64,000 nucleotides of DNA from Cordylochernes scorpioides (GCA_030710605.1 CP092881.1:70299118-70363117), one strand, 5' to 3'; shown: positions 10,511-20,850, counted from the stretch's first letter. Program-made: numbers and translations. Notes: generated by a model from the letters alone, not told the origin.

Positions 10511-10766
10511 ACGTCCTCCACTGGGCTATAGCATCTAAAAGGTACTTATAACTTTGAACTTGTTATGCTGATCTTTTCTACTCCTTTGTTTTCTTCATCC
10601 AGATAGTTTAAAAGATGTAATCTTAACCCATTTTCCTATTTTTCCTCTCCATAATCCGAGAGTCAGATTTGTTTAAAAGATGTAGTTGTTATACTTGCAT
10701 AGACGCCGTTTTCCTCAGCTTTTTACTGGCTCTGTAGATCGCGCATCCTCGTCGCCACTTTTGTTG
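10511..10766 (-). other. Gypsy B leader remnant
   Basis: Non-coding remnant between the RT fragment and LTR. At 10740-10765 the minus strand reads GTGGCGACGAGGATG, matching the primer-binding-site region of the second gypsy in this window (TTGGCGACGAGG at 26901). Confidence 0.6.
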
Positions 10767-10905
10767 TGTCGTAATTAGATGTACAAGAGCTCAAACTTGA
10801 CCATGGCCAACAACAAATGTCCAATTTATATATACATACATTTTTACCTAATGAGGCTTTAAATAATACAAATAATATTAATCTATTTACATAAACAACA
10901 GTTAA
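10767..10905 (-). repeat. 5' LTR remnant of gypsy B
   Basis: Minus strand opens TGTTGTTTATG at 10905 and closes ACGACACAACA just before the primer-binding region. About 100 bp are shared with 8045-8144. LTR ends TGTTGT...ACAACA match those of the gypsy C LTR at 26331-26897. Confidence 0.65.
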
Positions 10906-10909
10906 TATA

Positions 10910-11615
10910 TAGCGAGAAGAGTAGAAGACTGCGCACAGATCCCTGAGGTACACCAGCCCATGTTCTTCGGACCTTGGAAAATGTTCCATTGACCGGAACC
11001 TTTATCCTTCTTCCCCTTAAGAAGTCTGCAATCCAGATTAAGGTTTTTCATCTTACTCCGATGTTGTGCAGCCTTTCAAATAATTTCTACACTCGATCAA
11101 AAGCTAAGGTCATATCCAGGAATACGGCCGTTGTCTTCTTTGGCGGTTTTTCCTAGAAATCTATTATTGGTTAACAGAAGTAGAACATTTTATCAGTTGT
11201 ACAGTGTCAGGACTTTAGGCAGTTTGGTTGAAGTTTATTTTTTTTATTATTAGTGAGCCAGACTATGAGCCTATGTTGATTCATTCTGTTATTTTACAAA
11301 GTATGCTGGTAAGAGCAATTGGCCGATAGTTCTTGCATTCCTTAGCATCTTTGTTTGGTCAGTATTGGCACTATAATTGATATCTTACAATTCTTTGGTA
11401 GTTTACCAGTTTGCCATGAAATGTTCAGTATTCGTAGGAGTTGATTTTCAGCTTCGTCTCCAAAGTGTTTAATCATTTGACCAAAGATTAGAGCATCTCC
11501 AGGTGACATCTTGGATTTAACTTTCCTATTGATGAATTTAGGTCATTCAGTGTGAAGTCTCTCGAGTAAATATCTTGTTGATGGTAATCTCTTGCTTGTT
11601 TAACTAACTTGTTTA
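10910..11615 (-). pseudogene. LINE J reverse transcriptase (broken)
   Basis: Minus-strand fragments in several frames: SPGDALIFGQMIKHFGDEAE, NISWQTGKLPKNCKISIIVP (fingers), FLDMTLAFDRV (motif A-like), IWIADFLRGRRIKVPVNGTF and WAGVPQGSVRSLL (motif B region). These are Jockey/I-group LINE RT signatures. It is the continuation of the endonuclease at 13404-14357, separated from it by an inserted PLE. The end is cut by the gypsy B LTR at 10905. Confidence 0.8.
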
Positions 11616-11910
11616 TTAAACGAAAAACATGGTGAAGGAAGACGAGTTTCTTTTATTTATGCATAGGTGCAAGCTTTCGGGTAAAAACCCTTCAACAGGC
11701 GAGAAATGTAGCGCGACTTATAAGAACTATGGTACAAATGGTAGGACGGAATAAATATATATAAAAATAAAGTTTTTACACTTTTTATATATGTGTTAAT
11801 ATTAATAGAAGACCGATTTTTGAGAAAAGTAAATATTAAATCTGCAGTCTGCAGTCTGAAACCACGAAACGGCGCATGATTAGGGCTATTGAAATAAACA
11901 TGTGGGAGGT

Positions 11911-12396
11911 CTAAATAAAGGACAAGAGAGGATGATAAGCTTCTGGAAGATCTATTTTTCTGTTGATGCTGTTCAGTTTGTGGGATACTATGGATTCTAG
12001 AATAAGTCTTTGGTGTAAGATATGTATGTGCCTGTAATGTATGGTGGGGTTATTGATGTTGAAAGTGTGGCCTGTGCTCTGCATATGTTGATAAATGAGG
12101 GATTTGGTATCTTGCCTGGAAAGATTACGGGAATGTTCAGTCATCCTGATGGCCACAGATCTACCTGTCTCACCAACGTAAGTGGCAGAACACTGTTCAC
12201 ATGAAACGGACTTGACTGCGCCCATAGAACGAAGAGGGTCAGGAGGAGCTGAGGACTTAGTATGAGGATGACGGAGGAATAAAAGAAGATTCGGGGAGTT
12301 TTTATATATGGTACGGATGCCATAGGATTTAAGTTTTCTGGCTATATCTACTGAGGAAAGGGGGTAAGGAAGAAAGCACAATGATCTGTAAGTCAT
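11911..12396 (-). CDS. PLE B GIY-YIG endonuclease domain
   Basis: Open frame of 161 codons with the Penelope-type GIY-YIG nuclease: VKSVSCEQCSATYVGETGRS, VAIRMTEH, then STGHTFNINNPTI and LILESIVSHKLNSINRKIDL. In PLEs this domain lies at the C-terminus after RT and nicks the target DNA. The cysteine pair CEQC before YVG and the E in RLILESI are typical. RT upstream (12397-12836) is only a fragment, so the copy cannot be autonomous. Confidence 0.9.
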   Translation of the reverse strand: MTYRSLCFLPYPLSSVDIARKLKSYGIRTIYKNSPNLLLFLRHPHTKSSAPPDPLRSMGAVKSVSCEQCSATYVGETGRSVAIRMTEHSRNLSRQDTKSLIYQHMQSTGHTFNINNPTIHYRHIHILHQRLILESIVSHKLNSINRKIDLPEAYHPLLSFI

Positions 12397-12836
12397 GGAA
12401 TGATTGGAAATTGTAGGTGTGTAAGTATATTTATTAATGAAAGAGAGCGGAAAAGAAGCTGCGGAGAGCTGGGTTATGATACGATTTCTTCCTATTATTT
12501 TAAAGATGTCTATGGAACAATGGGTGTATATTCTTTTTGTAAGGGTTCTGACAATATTGATTTTATGGGAGATAGGACAGTGAGAATTGTAGTGAGTGTA
12601 ACAGGGGGGGGCATTGTTTTTTATGATAAACTGTAGTGTGAAATGAGGATGGTGTGCTAATAATTAAAATATCAAGGAATGGGATAACATGGTTAGTTTA
12701 TGTTTCTAGAGTAAAGGAAATACCCTGATTGTAATTATTAAGTGTTAGTAGTATGAAGCTCTCTTGATCCTTTTTGCATATACAGAAGATATCATCAATG
12801 TATCTGCGCCATATTATATATTTATTCCGTCCTACC
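12397..12836 (-). pseudogene. PLE B reverse transcriptase fragment
   Basis: The fragment starts at WRRYIDDIFCIC (catalytic YIDD) and continues QESFILLTLNNYNQGISFTL, then decays through frameshifts to the endonuclease. Everything N-terminal of the YIDD box is missing; the truncation point is the junction with the inverted terminal repeat. Confidence 0.82.
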
Positions 12837-12960
12837 ATTTGTACTATAGTTCTTATAAGTCGCGTTTCATTTTTCACCTGTTGAAGGGTTTTTACCCGAA
12901 AGCTTGCACCTATGCATAAATAAAAAAACTCGTCTTCCTTCACCATGTTTTTTCGTTTAA

Positions 12961-13403
12961 TTTCAAATCAGGAAGAATGATTCAACTATATTTAAATTCG
13001 TTATTACTCCATAACTTGTTTATATTATTTTTAGAGTACTGCCTTCATTCGTATAGCTGAGTCTGGAAGTGCTTGAAAGATATTCAGCAATTATGTCAGC
13101 CATCTGTTTGTTCGTTCTCGCTGTTCATATCGGTTAGAGTATCGGAGGATTAGTGTTGGTTTTGATTGTTTTATAACATTAATTATATTCCAATGATGGC
13201 TTTCATTTTTTGGATCCATTTTTTTTTTCGCAGAATTCTGCCCATTTTTCTTGTTTGAATATCCAAATTTCTTGTTCTATTTGTGGACTAATTTCAATGA
13301 GTTCCTTTATGATTTCTTCTGTTTTATTTGTTTTAAGAAGTTCATTTTTATTGTCTCTCTCTGCAATCATTGCCTCGATATTGTGGTCCTTCCAGTAAAG
13401 TAT
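12961..13403 (-). pseudogene. LINE J linker between endonuclease and RT
   Basis: Minus-strand frame continues from the endonuclease with YWKDHNIEAMIAERDNKNEL and KTEEIIKELIEISPQIEQEI, a charged helical linker usual between the nuclease and RT of LINE ORF2. It then shifts frame. It stops at the right border of PLE B (12960). Confidence 0.65.
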
Positions 13404-14357
13404 TCACAGGTCTTTACGTCTACCTCTAGGTATCGATACTTTTGCAGCTTTGGATATGTTCAAAGAGAATTTTTCCAATTTTTTGTCAATCGTTCTGTGA
13501 TTTAATTCTTCGTTGCACAGTTCTTCAAGCTTTTTCTGTAATATTTTTCCCAGTGTTCTTTTATTCTGTTGTATTTTCTCAATTTTGAATTTTAGGGTTG
13601 TTAAAATTGCTCTGTGGTCACTGATTGCACTTTTCAGAATTTTCCATTGTGTTGTGGGTGCGATGTTGTAATTTATCGCTGTGATGTCTATTGCGGATTC
13701 TGTGCCTGTGGACTTGGATAGATAGGTGTTCTTTTCGTTATTTAACGGCGTAAGGTCGAGGTCGGTTAGCATGTCCTCAACCTGCTGACCTTTGTTATCC
13801 TGGACAGGTGATCCCCAAGTTGGTCTTTCGGCGTTAAAATCACCAAGTATTATCGCGATATCCGAAGACGCTTCACTTAATGTCTCTATCAGGCCTGTAT
13901 TGATGCTAGTATTATCGTGGTGATAAACATATATGATTGGAATTGTTTTATCTGTAAGATAGATTTCTATTGCCTGAGCTTCTGTCGTGCTTTCTCTTGG
14001 CTTACTCTGATTATAGGCGCTTTCCTTAAATTTGATTTCTAGAGTTTTAATCAAAACGGCAAGTCCTCCTCCGAATTTTCCCGGTCTGTCCATTCGTAGT
14101 GTTGTATAATCTTTGATATTGAATCTCAAATTCTGATTCAATTTTGTCTCCTGAGGACAATTAATAGGTACATTGTTGTCACAGAGAAGACATGTCAGCT
14201 CTTTATTTATCTCTGGGTACCATTTATACTGAGTTGTAGTAGATTGAATTTGTGTCCTCGTAGTAGATTTCTCATTATGAGCTCGAGCTGCAGCTCCTGA
14301 CGCGGCGGTTACCCCGGACGCGGTAGCATTACTGGAGATATCAGTTTTGCTTCTCAT
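13404..14357 (-). CDS. LINE J ORF2 N-terminal APE-type endonuclease (partial)
   Basis: 317-codon open frame. Nuclease motifs: CPQETKL, GGGLAVLIKT, IAIILGDFNAERPTWGSPVQ, TGTESAIDITAIN, ISDHRAILTTL (catalytic SDH). Matches the apurinic-like endonuclease of Jockey/I-group LINEs; the usual N-terminal NING segment is replaced by an Ala/Ser/Thr-rich leader, so the real start may be lost. The ORF continues into a linker, is then split by PLE B and resumes as RT at 11615. Adjoins the mariner relic on the right. Confidence 0.85.
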   Translation of the reverse strand: MRSKTDISSNATASGVTAASGAAARAHNEKSTTRTQIQSTTTQYKWYPEINKELTCLLCDNNVPINCPQETKLNQNLRFNIKDYTTLRMDRPGKFGGGLAVLIKTLEIKFKESAYNQSKPRESTTEAQAIEIYLTDKTIPIIYVYHHDNTSINTGLIETLSEASSDIAIILGDFNAERPTWGSPVQDNKGQQVEDMLTDLDLTPLNNEKNTYLSKSTGTESAIDITAINYNIAPTTQWKILKSAISDHRAILTTLKFKIEKIQQNKRTLGKILQKKLEELCNEELNHRTIDKKLEKFSLNISKAAKVSIPRGRRKDL

Positions 14358-14480
14358 TTGAAAATGGGTGCCGTTGCAACGTTAGTCATCTTGGAAACGA
14401 ACCAGAATTTGGTCAAATATTCCAATGGTCCAGGAGGGACCGCAAGGAGGTGTGGTCGAACTTCTCCCCTTCCCCCTGGA

Positions 14481-15585
14481 ATGCCGTCACGACAGGATAA
14501 AGCACTCTTGGTGAATTTTTTAAATTGTGATTCAGAATCTGCCACTGAAGCTTTACGAGCGTTTCGTTCCTTTAAAGATATTCGAAGCGATAAAGGACCA
14601 ATGAGTTGTTACTCTCTAAAGCGATTGATTAAAAGTTTTGAGGAAACTGGATCTCTGAAAGCAAAACCTCGGAGTGGAAGACCATCGACATGCAAGTCAG
14701 TGGCTGTTACGGTTTTGCAGAATACTGAAGCTATTGAAACGTTTTCCACGTATGGAGAAATAAGTCCTAAACAAGTTTCTCGAAAACGGGGATTTCGTAT
14801 GGAACAGTTTGGATAGAACACACATTTAGAATTTTTCTATAAAAATATCCTAACAAAATTCAAAGTTTTCACGAGTTGAAAGTCAGTGATTTTGAGAAGC
14901 GTCAAGAATTCGCTGCATGGGTTTTCCAGCAAATTGTTATTGATGAAAACTGGCTGTTAAATGTTCTAAGAACAGATGATGCTCACTTTTATCTAAAGGG
15001 AGAATTTAACATTCAAAACTGCCTCATTTTGGCAACAGAAAACCCTAGGATTTTTACAGAAATACCACTTCATCAGCACAGAGTTACAGTTTTGTGTGGG
15101 TTCACTTCATCTTTTATTATTGGGCCATTTTTCTTTGAAAAAACCAATGGAAGAACTTTTATAACCTTTTTGTAACTGGTGAACATTATGTTCAACTTTT
15201 GAGAGAAAAGGTTATTCCCATATTGCAGGACAGACAAGCACTAAGCGAAATAACATTCATGCAAGATGGAGGACCTCCTCATAACTCCCGCGCTGCCAAA
15301 CAATTGCTGAAGAATACGTTCGATGGAATTCGTTGATAAGTCGCCACTTTATATACCAGTGGCCTCCAATATCACCAGACTTGACGCCTTTCAATTTCGG
15401 TTATGGGGGTACATTAAGTCGCGTTTTTATCGATGCCGGCCTACCACATTGGCCATGTTGAAGGCTTCTATCAGATGGCACGTTTTATAAATTTCAACTA
15501 TTTAATTGTGACCATTGTCCGTGTCATCTATCGTCTGCAGGTGGTGTTTGAGAATGAAGGGCGCCACATTGAGCAAGGATTGTGA
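14481..15585 (+). pseudogene. mariner/IS630-type transposase (broken)
   Basis: About 1.1 kb, the usual ~350-codon size, in at least three frames. N-terminus MPSRQDKALLVNFLNCDSES and FEETGSLKAKPRSGRPST (helix-turn-helix and GRP motif), then the catalytic region RTDDAHFYLKGEFN, FMQDGGPPHNSRAAKQLL, ISPDLTPFNFRLWGYIKSRF and a C-terminus VVFENEGRHIEQGL. The second and third catalytic Asp are about 36-38 residues apart. Frameshifts near 14816, 15175 and 15335. Lies inside the inverted-repeat block 7411-16691 and could be its former transposase. Confidence 0.85.
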
Positions 15586-16289
15586 CCTAATACAAGAGAG
15601 AAGGCAGTTACCTCATGTGTTATATTTTGCAGCTCTTTGTTTTGGGTTATGGGAATAATACATGCTGTCCTCACATCTTGACTCTTTTTTTTTTCTGTAA
15701 ACAGTAATTTTTTTGTTTGTCATTTGCCCACATCTTATATTATGTCGCGCAGGCCAAAGTGTTATAACTTCTCGAATAACACTGGTATACACAATTTTAC
15801 CCCTTATGTTTAGTTTATCACTCTTCGCTCATTAGAAGAAATAGCATAAGGAATATTCTCTGTTCCCCCCCCCAACTTTAGATATTTTGCGCAAAAAATA
15901 ATACAAAATGATTTTACTACCACGTTTTTCAATGCAAAAGGTCGATTTAAAAATGATTTTTTTTGAGGGGATACATTTTCAAAATTATGTACAGTATAAT
16001 AAACAATGATAACATTTGACAAACCCATAGGATATTTGGAATAAAGTACGACAAATATATTTTGTCACTCCCCTCTATATTTCATTTTTAGATCATGACA
16101 AATATCCAGTTAAATAGTCAAGTTTCGCCAATTAGTCAAGAAACTATACATTCCTTATAGCGCGAAATCCTATTAGTAGTGCCATCATAATTTTTGGTAC
16201 TATATTAACATTTCAAAAATCGTGTATTGATATCAGTAGTTATTTTCAAACATTCAATTTATTTCACAAGACTCCATCTAAAATATAAA
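15586..16289. other. Non-coding, nothing recognised
   Basis: Sequence between the transposase relic and the right inverted arm. Short T-, A- and C-runs only. It may be the 3' non-coding part of the mariner element. Confidence 0.45.
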
Positions 16290-16691
16290 TATTTTTTGCT
16301 ACATGTTTTAATTTGCATATACCTATTTTACATATCTCAGATTGTATTTAAAAATCGTCAACCAATTCTTCTAACTTTTGGCGAAATGGTGTTTTATTAA
16401 TTTATCATTTGTAATTATTAGGGTTCTTTCCTGGTATTCAAAAAGGAAAAATACGTGTCGTTCAGTTATATTTTTCAATTTATCAAACAATTTGGCCGCT
16501 GAATCTCTGATTCTGGTAGAGCGCCATCTAGCGAATAAAGTTGTAACTAAAATCAATTTCGAATTTTTCATTATTTGCCATAAAAAATCCCATTGCATCC
16601 TGAACACAATGGTGTTTACCGTATTGCTCTAGCGCAAATATTCGCGGAGTTATTAATTTTTAAAGTTGTGCGGGACTTTTGGATCACCCTG
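16290..16691 (-). repeat. Right inverted arm of the 9.28-kb block
   Basis: Inverted copy of 7411-7807 ending GGGACTTTTGGATCACCCTG followed by TATATA. Differences are scattered substitutions and small A-run changes. Confidence 0.85.
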
Positions 16692-16739
16692 TATATATTG
16701 CTATACATAATTTTTAAATACCCATTCAAATAGTCTATG

Positions 16740-16935
16740 AACAGTATCACTGTAAAAGGAAGTTACAAAAATGCAATATAACAGCGGTATGGTAGCTTAA
16801 ACTGGCGAAACCGCTGAGAGGGTTCACCACTGATGAGCCAGGCCCTCTCATTAATTTTTCCATTGCAGTAAGGGCAGTAGAAATTGTTTAATATCAAAAA
16901 GAATCTTACGCCTTTAAAATAGTTTTGAATTTTTA
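16740..16935 (+). repeat. T2-family foldback repeat, copy 1
   Basis: Contains GAAA (16807-16810), 19 nt, CTGATGA (16830-16836), bracketed by CTGGC (16802-16806) and GCCAG (16837-16841), then CTCTCATTAATTTTTCCATT, GCAGTAAGGGCAGTAGAAAT and a tail AAAGAATCTTACGCC. See findings for the permuted hammerhead idea. Confidence 0.75.
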
Positions 16936-17285
16936 TAAATAATTTGTTTGTTGTTAGATAAAGGGTTGATAAGACAAAAAGGATCGATAAGATAAAGGGT
17001 TGAAGGTGCAGTCATGATAAAAGAAAATATATAATTATTTACCGTCAAGTAACTTTTATTTTCAATTACTTGAGGAGATATTTCAAATTAGTTATTTTCA
17101 CATTATATAGAATTTATAAAGTTAATCCTATATTAGTGATTCAAAAAGATAGCTAGATGCATATTTACAACAAAACTGAAAGTCATTCTAAAAACGATGA
17201 TAACCAAAGTAGAATTATCAATGAATAAAAATAATATATATATTTTTAAAATATAGAAATATTTGAGTTTTTAGATTATATATAT
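16930..17285 (+). repeat. Dispersed ~350-bp repeat, copy 1
   Basis: Contains GTTAGATAAAGGGTTGATAAG, GAAGGTGCAGTC and GAAAGTCATTCTAAAAACG. The same sequence occurs on the opposite strand at 40000-40345. Non-coding; no terminal repeats identified. Confidence 0.75.
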
Positions 17286-17329
17286 ATTTATGTGTATTAT
17301 GTATATATAAGTTTTAACTTTTTCATTTT

Positions 17330-17466
17330 AATTTAGAAACTTTCATTTTTATTTAGACATTTTCAATTTTAATTTAGACATTTTTCATTTTAATTTAGAC
17401 ACATGGACTTTTCTATGAAGTCCATGCGTCTAAATTAAAATGAAAAATGTCTAAATATAAATTAAA
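17330..17466. repeat. AT-rich tandem and palindromic tract
   Basis: Copies of TTTTCATTTTAATTTAGACA about every 20 bp, then an inverted stretch around ACATGGACTT...AAGTCCATG, directly outside the PLE A left end. Confidence 0.7.
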
Positions 17467-17993
17467 ATTGTAAATAGTTATAAAACGAAGAGAAAATTTT
17501 TTATTTTTACTATACATGGGCTACAAGCTTTCGGGCTTCACGCCCTTCGACGGGTACAACATATTGAGAGAAAATAACGCTATATATAGTATCGATATGT
17601 GAGGAATCTGCATACATAACCATATACGAGTTAACTATATCAGATTAAGTTATGGAAATAAGGCTTTTTTTATAGAAATATTTGACGAAAGTAGGATGTG
17701 ATGCTAATTAAAAATTAAAATGAAAAACTAAAAATATTTTGACAGATTTAACATAACTAAGACTATTGCAATTTATAGAAGAACATATGATCATCTATGG
17801 ATGTCAAACAACTTAAACCAATGTGATGTTATATTAAAAAACACCAACAGTGAGGAACTATGGCATGGCCCGCCATCAGCGCGATCATCGGACAAAGGAA
17901 AAAATTTTTTTTATATAGGGGTAGGTTTCTGGGTGGGGGGGTGGTTTGTTTGCGGTGGGATTAACAGTAAGATCAGGGAAAGAAGTGAACGGC

Positions 17994-18505
17994 CTATAGG
18001 TTATTACAAATATCTAAATACTGCGATGGTATGTCGATGTGTCTGTTAATACTATGGTTATTGATGGATAAAATAGCTTCAATGATCAACCTTTGGTACT
18101 TGGTATTGACACCAGAGTACAGGGTGGTAGGGGAGGAAAGGTTGAATGAATGGCCGGTGGTGTTAATATGGTTGTAAATGAGCGACCTGTTGTCTTTGTT
18201 GGCAATGCATCTACCGTGTTCGGTCATTCTGATGGCCACGGACCTACCAGTCTCGCCTATGTAAGATGCACTGCAATCGTTACAAGAGACTGAGTAGACC
18301 GAGCCACCAGAGGACCGAGCAACGGTAGATCTAGGTAATCTGGTGATAGGGTGTCTGAGGATGGCGCCGATACTATTGCTATTAGTAAAATGGGTGTTAA
18401 TTCCGTGCGTTCTGAGGATGCGGGAGATGGCGACTGATTGGGTGGAAAAGGGAAGTAAACAACTGTTTCTGGTAATTGCAGGAGGTCTAACGGAAGAAGG
18501 GTCAA
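17994..18505 (-). CDS. PLE A GIY-YIG endonuclease, left copy
   Basis: Minus-strand frame with SVYSVSCNDCSASYIGETGR, SVAIRMTEHGRCIANKDNRS, LIYNHINTTGHSFNLSS and LIIEAILSINNHSINRHI: the Penelope-type GIY-YIG nuclease with CX2C before YIG. It is downstream of the RT frame but shifted by one base at a 9-nt C run (G run at 18527-18535 on the plus strand); RT stops shortly after the run. Otherwise open. The right arm holds an almost identical copy. Confidence 0.9.
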
Positions 18506-18513
18506 ATTTATAC

Positions 18514-20205
18514 TTATGTATGAAATGGGGGGGGGTATTGGGACCGGGCCAACTGTTTAATGATTAGGGATAATTCAATGGTTCTAAACAGTGGAAGGGA
18601 GCAGTGGGTGAACAATCTCTTGGTAAGAGTACGGACAGTATTTATTTTATGCGATAGGGGACAAGAAGATTTGAAGTCTGTATAAAATGTGGGATTGTTA
18701 ACCTTGTGGTATACGGTGGTGTGGTAATGAGAGGCAGTACGTATGACCAGTATATCAAGATACGGCAATACGGACCTGTTTTCCAATTCTAGGGTGAAAG
18801 AGATCTCGGGATGATAGGAGTTTAGAGAATCTAAAATATTGATTTCTTGTCCGGTATCACATATGCAGAAGATATCATCAATATATCTCCGCCACATGTG
18901 AATGCCCGGTGCAATTTGCTGTTGGACCCAGTGGTCTATGTTGGCCATGACTATTTCTGCAAGTGGGGAGGATAGTGGGCTGCCCATGGGCGAGCCTCTG
19001 ATTTGTTTGAACAACTGGTTGTTAAATGTAAAAGTAGTAAAGTCCAAACACAGTGAGGATAGTGCGACTATGGATTCTGCGGTACGGTGATCTACCTGGT
19101 TATCCTGTAAGAAATTAGTCAAGTGCCTAATGATAAGCTGGTGGGGGAGGGAAAGATACATGGCAACTACATCATAAGACACCATAACGGTGTTGGGGAC
19201 AGGGCAGAGAGAGTTAACGGATTGCACAAATGAAGGGATATCCCTAATGGCAGAGGATTGTGGACTGGCCTTCACCCAAGGTGTGAGAAAGCCAGTCAGA
19301 TATTTGGACAGCTTATAGGCAGGTGAAAGATGGTAGGCTATGATGGGGCGTAGGGGGATGCCAGGCTTATGGGTCTTAGGAAGACCATAGATATAGGGGG
19401 TATTATTAAGGTCGGAGGTGAAAGTACTATATTGATCCGGTGTTATGTGACCCGATTTTTTCAAACGCAATAACCCCAATCTGAAAGATTTAGTTGAGGC
19501 AGATGCGTCAGACTGTGTAATGGGAACAAATGTATTGCGGTCGCTGAGTATCTCCGTCATCTTGGAGGCATAGTCAGCCGTGTCCAAGACGACGGTCTGG
19601 GAACCTTTATCCGATCTGGTGACTATAATGTTAGGGTTTCGCCTTATGGTAGCCAGGGAGCGGTACTTACCAAGAGATTGGGACTGAGAAGGGGATTGGG
19701 ACTGAGAAGGGGTGGGTTTCCGGAGGATATGGGCTATGGAACTCCGTATGTCATATTGGGCTGTGTGGGAAAGGGAGCTGATGGCGGGCTCAACACCAGA
19801 AATAATTCTGGGAATGTCAGGCGTTGTGGGAGGACGGTACTTGAGGCCTAAGGAAAGAACCTCGGTCTGCGAAGGAGACAACACTGTAGATGACAGATTG
19901 AGGAGAGTGGGAACCGGTTGGTTGTCGGGGTGAAATTCCTCTGGGAAGCCATATTTGCTGATCCAAAAGGATAGCTTCTTGTATTGACGCCCTTTAATGA
20001 TGCTGTCCTGCTGTCTGATGTCGGCGGTGAGGAGACCAAGGAGTTCAACCATATTGGATTGGGATATGAGATTGGTGACTTGGGAAATGACGCCTTTAAT
20101 GGTCTTGGACAAGCAGCGTATTCGCGAATAACATCCCTGGGTTCTAGCCCATAGTAATTGGCGTTGGGATCGGAGGATAACCCTGTTCGAATGAGAATTT
20201 CCCAC
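18514..20205 (-). CDS. PLE A reverse transcriptase
   Basis: 563 codons, Penelope-type RT. Motifs in order: GLPKTHKPGIPLRPIIAY, VMVSYDVVAMYLSLPHQ (motif A), FNNQLFKQIRGSPMGSPLSS (motif B), WRRYIDDIFCIC (catalytic YIDD), ISFTLELENRSVLPYLDILV, then SCPLSHKINTVRTLTKRLF. Length fits RT plus the start of the linker; a full PLE protein is usually around 800 residues including the nuclease, here split off by the C-run frameshift. The N-terminus is close to the junction with the inverted copy and is probably truncated. Related telomerase-like RTs share this fold. Confidence 0.93.
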   Translation of the reverse strand: MGNSHSNRVILRSQRQLLWARTQGCYSRIRCLSKTIKGVISQVTNLISQSNMVELLGLLTADIRQQDSIIKGRQYKKLSFWISKYGFPEEFHPDNQPVPTLLNLSSTVLSPSQTEVLSLGLKYRPPTTPDIPRIISGVEPAISSLSHTAQYDIRSSIAHILRKPTPSQSQSPSQSQSLGKYRSLATIRRNPNIIVTRSDKGSQTVVLDTADYASKMTEILSDRNTFVPITQSDASASTKSFRLGLLRLKKSGHITPDQYSTFTSDLNNTPYIYGLPKTHKPGIPLRPIIAYHLSPAYKLSKYLTGFLTPWVKASPQSSAIRDIPSFVQSVNSLCPVPNTVMVSYDVVAMYLSLPHQLIIRHLTNFLQDNQVDHRTAESIVALSSLCLDFTTFTFNNQLFKQIRGSPMGSPLSSPLAEIVMANIDHWVQQQIAPGIHMWRRYIDDIFCICDTGQEINILDSLNSYHPEISFTLELENRSVLPYLDILVIRTASHYHTTVYHKVNNPTFYTDFKSSCPLSHKINTVRTLTKRLFTHCSLPLFRTIELSLIIKQLARSQYPPPFHT

Positions 20206-20329
20206 AGGATCTGCGACTCTGAGAGTTGTTCACCCACTGCTCCCTTCCACTGTTTAGAACCATTGAATTTTACCTAATCATTAAACAGTTGGCCCGGTCC
20301 CAATACCCCCCCCCCCCATTTCATACATA

Positions 20330-20850
20330 AGTATAAATTTGACCCTTCTTCCGTTAGACCTCCTGCAATTACCAGAAACAGTTGTTTACTTCCCTTTTCC
20401 ACCCAATCAGTCGCCATCTCCCGCATCCTCAGAACGCACGGAATTAACACCCATTTTACTAATAGCAATAGTATCGGCGCCATCCTCAGACACCCTATCA
20501 CCAGATTACCTAGATCTACCGTTGCTCGGTCCTCTGGTGGCTCGGTCTACTCAGTCTCTTGTAACGATTGCAGTGCATCTTACATAGGCGAGACTGGTAG
20601 GTCCGTGGCCATCAGAATGACCGAACACGGTAGATGCATTGCCAACAAAGACAACAGGTCGCTCATTTACAACCATATTAACACCACCGGCCATTCATTC
20701 AACCTTTCCTCCCCTACCACCCTGTACTCTGGTGTCAATACCAAGTACCAAAGGTTGATCATTGAAGCTATTTTATCCATCAATAACCATAGTATTAACA
20801 GACACATCGACATACCATCGCAGTATTTAGATATTTGTAATAACCTATAG
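20330..20850 (+). CDS. PLE A GIY-YIG endonuclease, right (inverted) copy
   Basis: Plus-strand copy of the nuclease in the right arm, same sequence motifs as 17994-18505. It is preceded by a short piece of RT end (RTIEF...IKQLARSQYP) and a 12-nt C run (20286-20297), three longer than in the left arm, so the frame relation RT to nuclease is the same in both arms. Lacks RT, hence non-autonomous. Confidence 0.88.

Larger units (their letters stand above)
11616..12960 (-). mobile_element. PLE B: short Penelope-like element with inverted termini
   Basis: A ~135-bp terminal segment (TTAAACGAAAAACATGG...GGTGCAAGCTTTCGGG, 11616-11760) recurs inverted at 12817-12960. Between them lie the end of an RT (with YIDD) and an intact GIY-YIG domain, both on the minus strand. 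The inverted copy is fused directly to the truncated RT near 12836. The whole unit interrupts LINE J. The arms carry the motif GTTGAAGGG...ACCCGAAAGCTTG described under findings. Confidence 0.88.
7411..16691. mobile_element. 9.28-kb block bounded by ~400-bp inverted repeats with mariner-type ends
   Basis: Left and right ends both begin (reading inward) CAGGGTGATCCAAAAGTCCC and stay about 97% alike for ~400 bp. Outside, the left flank ends TATATA and the right flank starts TATATA, compatible with a TA target duplication. Each arm has the terminal motif only on its outer side. Inside lie a mariner-like transposase relic, a LINE, a PLE and a gypsy. Either one long-TIR element that filled up with insertions, or two independent insertions in opposite orientation. 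Confidence 0.6.
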
